Below, one piece after another: positions 35,863 through 46,600 of a DNA stretch of 64,000 bases. The stretch spans positions 248,001 to 312,000 of the forward strand of contig SADC01000847.1 in NCBI GenBank assembly GCA_004194705.1, in the 5' to 3' direction. Under the pieces are notes generated by a model, which was not told where the DNA came from, made no database searches, and was given only the letters and a program-made list of their open reading frames with translations. Made by a program: the position numbers and the translations under genes. Source of the DNA: Ditylenchus dipsaci. Its lineage: Eukaryota; Nematoda; Chromadorea; Rhabditida; Anguinidae. Numbering within the stretch: position 1 is the stretch's first letter; the number at the start of each line of letters is the position of its first letter.

Positions 35863-38800
35863 TCACATAAGGGCACACTTTTGCTTGCCTTTTTTTGACT
35901 TAGCCTGGTGTCCAGAAGTCTGTAAAAAAATAAGAAGTAAGAACAATCCAGGGAAAGCATACCCCTCCAGACACATTCACATTGTTAACATTGTTTGGTT
36001 TAGACATCTGAAATTTTAAAAAATATAAATATGTTTAAAATATTCAACTTTACTCAATCACATCATCCTCGTCCGACGGAAAACTCTGAAAAATATTATT
36101 AACTATAAGTTTTCAAAAAAAATTCTTTCAGGTTAAAATAACAAATAGAAATTATTTTCTATCGTTTAAGCGCAGACTAAAATTAAAAAATGCCGGCTTT
36201 TGACTTTAATTTGTCATCTTTTTCTTAGTTTTGCAAATTAAGGCATCAGCTCTATTCACTTTTAGAGGGCAACATTTTTATCTTGGTCCCCCTGCTGTTT
36301 TAAAGGTGACCATATTGGCCATAATCCATATAATCACAATATCAATATAACTATAATGGATAGAGGGAACCAAGGCATTTTTCAACAAAAAACAAACTGG
36401 GGGACCAAGGCAAAAATGTTGCCCACTCAAAGTGAATAGAGCCCATTTTTGAGTCGAAAGGCTGCATTTTTAGTTTCGACCTATAGCTGTACCTTGACGA
36501 TCCTTACAAGCTCTTGAAAAGCATTATCGACATTGACGGGAGGATCTTTGGCAGATGTTTCGATGTATGGCTAAATTCCCTATTATTTGATTTCACTTAG
36601 TATTACTGTGTGCCACTCACCAACTTCAGCTCATCAGCCAACTGCCTGCCCTGCTGCTCACTTACCTTTCTTTGACCAATCAAATCAATCTTAAAATAAT
36701 TTAATTTGTTTAAGAATAATAAAAATGTAGCATTATTTGGCTACCAAAAAAATTGAAAAATTCTACGAAAAGCAAAATTTATATTAAATTGACTTTTTGC
36801 ATAGGCTTTCGTGTTAATTTTCAGATATTTTTAGTATCGTGTAGCCCGGGATCTCAGCTTTCCAACAGCCTATCAATTTACCGAATAAAAGTTAGAAAGA
36901 AAGTCTTAAATGGAGCAAATTTTCGAAATTTGTTTTGCTCTATTCAAAAACCTTTTCCTCATACTTTTTGAAACGTTGTTTGGTCAGTTGATAGCTTGTT
37001 GAAAAACTGAGATACTGAGCTACACGATACTGGAAAAATTATTAAAAATTAAATCAAAAATTTTGAAATATATAAGTTTTAAGTTTTTCGTGGCACATTT
37101 CAGCTTTTTAGCGAACCAAATCATATTATGCCAATTCAAAAATGAAAAATATTTGTGGTTCTCAAAAAGTAGAGATGGAAACGGGACGGGGTCCCGGCCG
37201 GGAGCCCGTCCCGTTGGACGAAAATTTGACCCAAAATTCCGTCCCGGAATCCCGCCATGTCAATTTAGAAAATCCCGGTCCCGGTTTTAGTTTTTTTAAT
37301 CACAGACCGGGATTTCCAGTTAAGAAGATAAGGAAACATCAAACCTCTACTTTATTAATATCTAACCCTCAAGTTTGACCCCTCGTCATTTCCCATACTT
37401 TTCAGGCCACTTTTGGGATTTTTTGGCGAACGTAACATGTCCATCCAGTTAACAAAATCACTAGGAAGGTTAAATTTTTCGCCTGTAAGACTGGACTTTC
37501 CATATAATGCTTTAAAGTTTTACTGTTATAAAGCAGCCAGCGAAATCTGAAATCTTTGCGATTTTTCGGAAATTGGGAAAAAGCTTAAAAAATTGTAGTA
37601 AAAAAGCCTTGGATCAAGCATAATTGTCGAATTCGAGAGCGTAATGTTATTTCGAGAGCTATTTTATTTCTTGCACCTCATCTCTGGCAGCCATTATTGA
37701 AAGTACTAGCATCGGTGTATCAATATATTTAGTTAACAGTATAACAGACTTGCGCAGTAAAATTGTAGCATTTTTGCTTAAAAAAAGCTCAAATTTTTGA
37801 AAAATTTAGGTATGTTTTACCTTAAATTAAGCCAACTGAAATCCCGGTAATTTTACCGGGATCCCTTACGAGGTTCCGCTGGGTAGGTTCACAAAATCCC
37901 GATCCCGGTCTCAATCTAGGTGAAAAATCTCGTCCCGGAATCCCGCTGGTGACGTTTTTCTACCTCTATCAAAAAGCACAAATATTTAAATTTGACTATG
38001 TTATCATTAGCTTACCTTATTAGCCACTAACAAAACAGGGTACTCTGTTCGGTCTTTTACTCGCAACACTTGTCTATAATACAATATATTAATGTAGTGA
38101 ATTTCAAATAGACTACTACCTGTAGAGTTTGTGTGCTTCTCGGAAACTCTAAACGGCCTATGTTACAAAACTTCCTAAAAACAATAAAAAAAGACCCACT
38201 GTTTCATCAGTAACAGAGTAGACTAGCAAAAAACCTCGACCACTGCGCATGTATTGCTAAAAGATTTCAATTATCTTAGCAAGACTTGGTCCACAAACTT
38301 CTCTCATGGCGCTGAACTCTTCTTGACCAGCTGTGTCAAGCACTAAATATAGTTAACGGGGTTACTTTGCTTAAAAATCTGGTTTAACAAAGCTTACCAT
38401 CCATGACTACCCAATTGCCATCTATTTCACAGTGCTGGATGTATTGGTCTTCGATTGTGGGGTCGTAGTAATCAAGAAATTGCTTCTAAATAATTCATTG
38501 TTGGCACAAAAATTATTTTATTTTAACTTTTTAAAGAAATTTTTTTATGTTTTCTTGGATTCTAGTGTTTCATTTACCGTTTTATAATTAGTGTAGTAAT
38601 TAAAAGACTAATTGATAATAAAGCCTTTTCTAGCCTTTCATGCATCAATTTTCCTTTTCTCTCCATCCTCGCACAGAAAATTTAAGAGTCGGCAATATAT
38701 TTGTACAATTAACTATGAAGTTGTACAAATACAGTTTTCAAAATAATTTCAAAATATCGAAAATAAAAAAATTTGTGCTCCGAAAAAGTAAAAATGATTT

Positions 38801-39071
38801 TAAAATGTACAGCTGTGAGTATTTAATTCAACCAAAAATTCTACACTCGTAAGTCCCTCCTGATTTTAGTAAGCATTTCAAATCAAACATTGATTGAATA
38901 CCTGGAAAAACTGTATGGTTAAGGAAGATTTGCCAACACCTCCTTCGCCAATGACCTAAATTATCGCCATCTTTAATTGATTCGATTTTTTTGGGAAATG
39001 TGTATAGATACCACAAGTTTGTAAGTTGGCAGTTGGACATCTTCTGGAGGTCTTTTGGAACTGGCGGCCAT
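35863..39071 (-). CDS. Ras-family small GTPase, M-Ras/R-Ras type, CAAX end
   Basis: Membrane-bound GTP switch acting on Raf/PI3K-type effectors. Exons: 39012-39071, 38902-38955, 38398-38485, 38299-38342, 38200-38256, 38120-38148, 38016-38073, 36621-36689, 36493-36570, 36053-36085, 35963-36007, 35863-35919. G1 is GEGGVGKSS; the effector loop YYDPTIEDQYIQHCEIDG; G3 DTAGQEEFSAMREQYMRSG; G4 NKID; G5 ETSAK followed by DPPVNVD, which favours M-Ras over R-Ras. The tail is Lys-rich (KSKKGKQK) and ends CALM, a prenylation signal. Position 13 of the G1 loop is Gly, as in wild-type Ras. The short exon 36053-36085 needs one extra G at its donor. Intron 7 holds a hAT element. Confidence 0.92.
36250..36445. 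repeat. inverted repeat in Ras gene intron
   Basis: 'gctctattcacttt' to 'aaagtgaatagagc' with inner 'cttggtcccc'-type arms. Lies between the exons at 36085 and 36493. Confidence 0.6.
37170..37968. mobile_element. 799-bp hAT-type element in Ras intron 7
   Basis: Inverted ends TAGAGATGGAAACG and TAGAGGTAGAAAAACG. Perfect 8-bp direct repeat TCAAAAAG at 37162-37169 and 37969-37976. The interior is rich in 'cccggtcccgg' motifs at both ends. Confidence 0.8.
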
Positions 39072-39515
39072 AGCTTAGCGTAATGAACTTTTCTAAAACC
39101 GATTGTAATATGTTAAGTCAAATTTAGTGATTTACACATTTTTTGACAACATTTACTAAATCAAGCTCAAAGAAAAAAACTACAACATTTTGCTTTAAAA
39201 TTCTGGTTTAAGACAAAAACCACAAATAATAATAACAACACATATCAATCGAATTGCATTCCACAGTTAATAACTTGCATTCCAAAGTGTCTGATAGCAA
39301 GCAGCCTGCGGACCAGAAAGCGCAACAGTGGTTTAGTTGGAGTAATAGGTTGAAGAGGCAATTAATTAAGGGTAGAGGGGAGCAGGGGGGATTACTAATC
39401 GCCATTCAATGGTAATTAGTAGTGCACAAGGCTTTTCGTTACAAGACAAATTCAAAGGTTTGAAATGGTTCTAAATACTAACTTTTAAATTAAAAATTAT
39501 CTTTTATTTTGTAAA

Positions 39516-42500
39516 ATGTCCAGTGTCCATGACTCTTCTACACTTTCTTGTGCACCTAATCTATTGGAAGAGGTTATTCCAACTAATAGCAATCATGAAA
39601 GCAAACTCTTAATTCTGGCAGAAAAAGAAGGACTCGCAGATAGGGAGGAACTACATAATTCACCTTATAAAGTAGGTGCATATCTATTTTTCATGAATTT
39701 ATCGTTTTAAAATACAGCAATTCGAGCCCACTGCTGCTTTGAAAATTGCAGACTCTCCTTGGCTCTATACAACTAAAATTTCAGCTTGATATTTTTATTT
39801 AAAAATACAATCGAGTCTCTATATAGTGCGATTCAAGAGGCCGGCAAAAACAGCGCACTATATGGAGACCGCACTATATGGAGTCCGCACTATAGATAAA
39901 TATTTTCGATCTAAGTTACTGTTTGCGCACTATATAGAGAGGCAGTCTATAACATAACTTTTACTCAGTCATAACAACAACAAAGACAATCATTTAACGG
40001 TCAGAATCAACCGCCGCGAATTGAGAGTTCTTGCGCTCGAGATGAACGCAAGAAGAAATGAAAAATTGTGAATTATGATCACCAGAACTTGCGGGGCTCC
40101 TTATTTCTTGGTTGCTTGGGGTCGAGATGAGCATATTCACATTGAATCACTCGAAAGTGACTCTGGATGCATAATAATAATAATACGCATACCAGAGTGT
40201 CTTTATACGGTTGACCCAGCTAACAAAAATATGTTCAAGTATTTTAAAAGATGTGCAGGCACCCTTTTGGTTTATTTACCTTGGGGGACCAAGGCATTTG
40301 GTCAACCTTTGGTAACCAAAATCTTTCTGAAATCCTAACTTTGAAGTGCGAAAATTGTAAGTAAACAACTTTTTTTTTATCGTTTTTAGGCTATAAAAAT
40401 TACTTAGGAGACGTTTAAACTATATTCATAGTTGACCGAAAATGAGCCACCAGGTACTTAAGTGCCCAAATTTCTTCGAAAGTAATGATTTCGCACTATA
40501 AAGAGAGCGGTTATTCGTGTTGTGTCAAAATTATAAGCGCACTATATAGAGATTCGCACTATATAGAGACGCACTATAGAGAGACTCGACTGTAAATGAA
40601 TTCAAATTTGAAACGAAAATATAAAAAAATATGGCGCTACTGTAATATACACTCCCCGCCCACTCAATAATTTAGGCTTTGGCTCAGGGCCATAAGATTA
40701 GGTTTAGGTTCATAGCCTATCCATTACTAACAAGGGCTTTTGTACAAGTTTTTTTTGAAAAAATGGTGGTTTCAAGTACCTCCCAAAAATTATTTGGGGA
40801 GGGAAGGGGTTTATGAGAGCAATAATATCTAAAAGTTACCAACTTATTCTGTGTGGTCCTGTTCACATTCAAAGTGATAATTTTCCGTGGTTCTTCAAAT
40901 ATTCTTAACCATTAAATTTTAGATGACTGTCTACTTGTTGATCTTAGAGCTAGAGAAAGCTGCACAAAACCAACAGCATTCTAAACAGGTTGACCTTTCT
41001 AATACTTGGACTGACCACAAGCATGCTTTCTTCGGAGCTCTTTTAATGAATCTAGTAGAACAAGACAATGTTCCAATAACTTTATTAAAATGCATTGTTC
41101 ACCACTTCATTGGACCATTGATGCCTACAGTTGAACATGCTTTTCTCAAAACGTAATCATTTTTACTATAATTACTTTAAAACCCAAAAAAGCCAATCAA
41201 GGCTCTATATGTGGTGGTAGTGACTTCTAAAAAATTGGCTTGGTTTTCATTTTGTTTTCGGTCTTTGGTCTTTTTATTGATAACAAATAACATAATCCTG
41301 TATTTGAACACAATGCTTCCAATGACACTGATAACATAAGTAACCAAGGGAATTTTTTCGACGCCAAAGCATATAGAGCCTACTTTAGCATACACAGACT
41401 GCAGCAAAAAATAGACCAGCCAAACTTGGTCTTGTTTCCAACTCAGTTATCAACCACATCCAATAACTTTTTTGAAGCTAATTCTGTAATCGGAGATTTT
41501 GTGAAGAAGGTTAGTGAAATTTAGTAAAAAAATTTATGCTTTTTTAAATTTCGTTAGCTTTAAATAGCTGACCGGGTCCTTCTATTGCTTTCGCTATTTC
41601 TTTGCAAAATCGGGGAGAAGAAGATTGGTGCAATTCAAATTGGTGCAAAAATAGTCGGTCATATTCGGCAATATTCGCCGAATATGACTGACTATTTTTG
41701 CACCAACTTGATTTGCATCAATCTTCTCCTCCCCGCAAAATCAGCTTGATCCAAAGGCAATTTTAAAGGACCATCGCCGTTGATGACAATGGCGATTTCG
41801 AGTTTTTGAATTTGCGGGAGACAGATATTTTATTGCGAAAATATATTTCGAATTATTTTTCGTTTACGATTAAAATTTGTTCAAAATTAAGAACCATCTA
41901 CTAGTCGACCCAACGTTGCTTGACAATGCCAGATCGACTTTAGCCGACTCTCATTGTGGCATAACCTATTATTAGCAACTGTTGATTCGCCTCATCTAAT
42001 TCACAAAATTTTAATTTTAGATGCAAATAAAAAAATAATTCGCAAAAACATTTTCCGCATTTTCGGCTGTCCCCCGCCAATTCAAAACTCTAAATTGCTA
42101 TTGTCATCAACAGCGATGGTCCTTTTGAAAGTATTTTTTTTTCAAAACTTTTACTCTTTAGTAAAGAGTCTTTACCCTCTACGGTCGACTGTCTCTGTAA
42201 CGTACACTCTCTAGCCCCCAGGTTTGTCCCCATAAGGCACGTTATAAAGAGAGTGCACTGTATTTTATTACAAATTCTTTGATAGCAAAAATTTTAATTT
42301 TAATTTGCTCTGAGAGTGACGTGATTTAGCTAACTTCGCAAAAGCAAAAATAACTGAGGGATTTTCGTAAAACTCACAAAATTCCCAAATTTTTAAACAA
42401 AGTATGTAGCAATAATCATCAATCTTCAGTTGAGATGCAATCTGAACGGTCTTAATAGAGCAGTTCTGAATGGTCAATGGTTAACTTATCTAAGCACTCA

Positions 42501-42744
42501 CGCTTCTGTTAAACAAATAAAGGATATAAGCAGTCAGTTTAATTGGAATATAGAGGCTATGATCCAAGAAATAGATGAACTAGAGTGTGCAATTAACGAG
42601 CAGAATATGGTGGAAGACAAGAAATACAAGCCTAGCCAAAAGAAACTAACTAAGCCAGTCAATGAAGAATATGTTAAATTTAACGAAAATATTCAGAAAA
42701 CACTGGATTTGTATGAAAAGCAGCAAAATGGAAATAAACATTGA
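39516..42744 (+). CDS. unrecognised 289-aa soluble protein, four exons
   Basis: Exons 39516-39671, 40923-41152, 41341-41509 and 42430-42744 join without any frame problem: phases 0, 2 (AC/T) and 0. The protein starts MSSVHDSSTL and contains NTWTDHKHAFFGALLMNL, KAYRAYFSIHRLQQKIDQ and LNGQWLTYLSTHASVKQI. It ends in a Lys-rich, helix-prone tail. No signal peptide or membrane span. Mostly predicted helical. I do not recognise the family. It is divergent from the Ras gene, with 445 bp between start codons, so the two may share a promoter. Introns 1 and 3 hold transposons. The clean frame in all four exons argues that it is a real, working gene. Confidence 0.65.
39808..40592. mobile_element. 785-bp CAGTC-type element with a repeat in its interior
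   Basis: Ends CAATCGAGTCTCTATATAGTG and its complement (…GAGACTCGACTG), flanked by TA. The interior has repeated 'gcactatatagaga' motifs. At 40085-40235 it holds a partial copy of the recurrent repeat ('cactcgaaagtgactctgga'). Confidence 0.75.
41610..42130. repeat. two palindromes in intron 3 of the unrecognised gene
   Basis: 41610-41740 folds on 'ggcaatattcgccgaatatg'. 41765-42130 has arms 'ggaccatcgc..tgatgacaat' and complement. Confidence 0.6.
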
Positions 42745-42968
42745 TGTAAAATTTAGGCCAATTTGTAAAACTAGATTTTAAACGGCAAGCCACGACAGGG
42801 ACACAGGGGTTACCTCGAGACTCACCTGTGACATTAATCCGGGCAAGACTCTTGAATGAATTGATCAACAATGCACTATATACGATACTAGGTCCGATTT
42901 TGGAAAAAGGGGTATATAACACTAGCTTTTGTGTGTGGGGAAGGGGGGGGAGGATAAGATGCTGCGTA

Positions 42969-43373
42969 CCATATTTTCTCTAATTGAAGCCGATGGCTTA
43001 TATATTTCAAACTCCCTCTCGGTAGGCTTCTATTAGAGGGTGGGCTTGTATATTTCAACGTTTGGAATCATGTTTCATAGTTAAATCAACAATGGAAATA
43101 GTTAATATTCAAGTAAAAATCAATAATCAACATTATTTATTAATAAGTGACTTTTTCTTCGTCTTTTTTTGTCTTGTTCGAAGTACACTTCTTGAATAGC
43201 CACCACATCCTCCGCTTCTCAACGAGCGTTCGGTAACATTTGAAGCCCATCTAAAAGACGGCCATTTTGCTTAACGCAATGGACAAAGTTACCTTCGCTA
43301 CCGTGAAATGCACTAATGAAGTCCTGAACTAAACAAACTCCCCACTTCTCTAAACTAATTAGAGAAAATACGG
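42969..43373 (-). mobile_element. TACCATATT-ended element with pogo/Tigger-like transposase relic
   Basis: Ends match the TACCGTATT family with TA flanks. On the minus strand (about 43330 to 43140) a broken frame reads FHGSEGNFVHCVKQNG, then LDGLQML and EDVVAIQEVYFEQD, with one in-frame stop. This resembles the C-terminal part of pogo/Tigger/jerky transposases, where an (A/L)DGSE motif precedes a C-x-K stretch. It links this MITE family to pogo-type transposases. Confidence 0.45.
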
Positions 43374-43694
43374 TATGTGACACTAGCGTCAATACATCTT
43401 ATAGTAAGCCAACTTTGCTTTCCATGACTATGGCTAACCGAAAAATACAGCTTGAGAAAAGATTCTCGTAAAGATTTCAACTGCTCCTTTTTACATCCTC
43501 AGTTTCTCAGCATTAACGAAAACAATTTTTAGTGTGTTTAAATTGTAATAACAATGACAAAAAGCAATTATTTATCAGTTTTCAACTTTTTCAATGTTTC
43601 ACTTGACCAACGATATAAAAAGCAGAATTTAAGTAAGAAGAAGAAGCCAATAGATTTTAACAATTGTACATCTCAAAACAAAGACAAATAAAAC

Positions 43695-46600
43695 TCATAT
43701 TTGACGTGACAAATAAGTTGTTGTAGGTGATTGTGCATTTTTGACCTGAATTAACTTGTCTGGTAAAGTAAATATGTGAGGGTAAAAAGCACAGGTCACC
43801 TTCATATAGTCATAAGCCCTGTAGACCCAGGACCAAAACCATGCGGAAATCACTGTGTAAATGGTTGTTCCAATGGCATATAAAGCTAGACTTAATCGTA
43901 CTTCTATAAAAAACACAAAATATTGGTGCGTAGTCGTTTCGCAAATTTTGACATTTGTCCTTTTTGCGAAACGTTTCGCAAATTTTGACATTTGTCCTTT
44001 TTTGCGAAAACGTTTCGCAAATTTTGACATTTGTCCTTTTTTGCGAAACGTTTCGCAAATTTTGACATTTGTCCTTTTTTGCGAAACGTTTCGCAAATTT
44101 TGACATTTGTCCTTTTGCGAAACGTTTCGCAAATTTTGACATTTGTCCTTTTTTGCGAAACGTTTCGCAAATTTTGACATTTGCCGAATTTCGAATTAAT
44201 TTGAATTCAAATATCGAGACAAGTTTTGAAGGCCTACACAGATAATCAAGCTATGGACGTCGTGTAGGCTGTACCTTTATATCTTTAAAGGTTATTTTTG
44301 CTTTGTATGTTGCAGCTCGATCAAGTTGAAACATTTCGGGCAGATGAAAGCAGTTATGCAAAGTGAAAAGGGCTATCATACGTTCCGTATCTGCAACGAG
44401 AAGGAGGAAAAGAAGTACTGCGCGTGCTATCACTGCGGCGAGTAAGCATCCTTTCATTTCGCACATTCTAGTAATCATTTTATTTGTCTTTAAGGTCACC
44501 AAGGAATCCGTCGAGAGGTACATGAGACACATGAAAAAAATTAAATGTCGTCATTCATTTTGTGATTTAGATGGGAACTCGTAGTGATGTGAAGCGACAG
44601 GGATTTTTGAATTAGAGCCAGATGCAAATATCGTGCCATGGATGCGACACTTGACATACGCTCGCCTGATTTTAGTAAACTGGAGTTGTAAGTATTCTGT
44701 TTGAACAATCTTTTTAATTGATGTCTTCATTACTCGGATTTAGCTGCCGGTGAAAACAGATGACGTACTCAAGCCAAGAGGGGGATAGATGGTCATTGCC
44801 TGCGCCCTGATGAAGCAGAAGACGACAAAATCGTCTTCAATGCAGTGTTGGATGCGTCGATGTGACTCAGACTGGTTCCAGATTATAACAAGGTCTTTAT
44901 GGACTTCGAGCAAGCAGAAGTAAAAGCGGCGGTGGTAATTTTCGGGGCTAATGTAAGCCTTCGTTATTGTTGGACTCAGTGAATTTTGTATGTTTTAGAG
45001 CATACCTGACAGCCAAGATGGAGAGAAGAGGAGCTACCGAGTAAAACATGGAGGAGCGGATCTGCTTTAACAAGAATGTGGCTTATCAGGAGCTCGAAAG
45101 CAATGAATGCGGCGTGTTGGTCTGCTACTTCGGCAACGCGCAGCCTGCGGGAAGTGGCCAAGTAATATTGGGATGGGCATGATCAGAGAAAGGATCAAGG
45201 ATAACATTCTAAGTGTAGATCTCACAGTTTGATGGGTTGCGTTCGTTATGTTTGTTTGCGGTGATTGGTTAATAAAATTGGAGTGTCTATCATTGTTGGA
45301 TAAGTAAACACTTAGCTTGCGTGAAATATAAAATGCGGGAGGAACAAAAGGAATGATTACTATCTCAGCATATAGTAGTATATTTGTTGAAGGGTATGCG
45401 ACGTTTCCATGTAAAACCGTTTCCCTGTGAAGCCGTTTCTCTGTAAGGACGTTTACCTGTAAGGAATGTTTTTTGTAAACCAGAAAAGATTCAATCGGCC
45501 AAATCACCCTGAGCCGCCACAAATTACCGCAAACACCCTGAATCCACTCCAAATAAACCCAAAAAGCACTAAGCCATCTCGAATCACCCTTAACCATCCC
45601 ATATCACCCTAGATACTTCAAACTTCTTCATATCATCCTAAACGTCTTAAAGCCACTCTGAACAGCTTTGAACAGCCTCAAACCACCGAAAACACCCGAA
45701 TTAGCTCGAATCATTCTAAACCAGTTGGTTTGCGTGAAATCCATGCTTTCAGGTACCATCTTGGAAGTTTATTTTGGGTGCCGTCTAGGTGGTCTAAATT
45801 TATAATACTAGTACAAGTTCAATGAGTTAAAAGTCGGATAACCCTACTGATGCGTTAAAAGATTTTACGAACAACACATGAAAACGCGGCTTTGAGTCTG
45901 AAAAGTAAAAAATACTTAAAATTAAGCGCGATTGTAGGAATCAACTGAAGTTGTAATAGATATGAGCGATACATCTCATTGAACACATAAAAACGTTGAA
46001 TAAGATGGTGGATTTGAAATAAATTCAAATATCATTCTCGTTTACGAGAAACTATTTTTACAGGAAACATCCCTTACAGGGAAACGGCCTACAGGAAACG
46101 GCATACAGGTGAACGTCCGTGTCCCTTTGTTGAATATGAAGTGAGATAGAAGTAGAATTGGGAGATGTCAAAATTGACAAATGTCAAAATTTATGAAACG
46201 CTTAGCAAAAAAGTCAAATGTCAAAATTTGCGAAACGTTTCGCAAAAAAGGACAAATGTCAAAATTTGCGAAACGTTTCGCAAAAAAGGACAAATGTCAA
46301 AATTTGCGAAACGTTTCGCAAAAAAGGACAAATGTCAAAATTTGCGAAACGTTTCGCAAAAAGGACAAATGTCAAAATTTGCGAAACGTCTATATGCCAA
46401 AATATTGCCTTGCAAAAACTTTCATAATCAAAAGCACTTACGTGAATAAAACTCATATGACTGATTGGGTACATTCTGCCTTGTCTACGCCATTTATCTC
46501 TTATCTGGTACATGTACCAATCAGGCATATAGATGTAAACAATGATTAAATACACAATTTGGCCAACAAATAACAAAATGGCTAGACCCTAAATTTATGC

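Noticed and set aside
43695..44180. Long overlapping open frames with MSKFAKRF-type repeats (also 46165-46549)
   Set aside because: They translate the 38-bp tandem units of the foldback arms in all frames; only the end of the minus frame (below 43904) is a real exon.
43932..44186. CRISPR-like array of regular repeats
   Set aside because: Units are contiguous with no unique spacers, and the array is mirrored in the other arm of a eukaryotic transposon.
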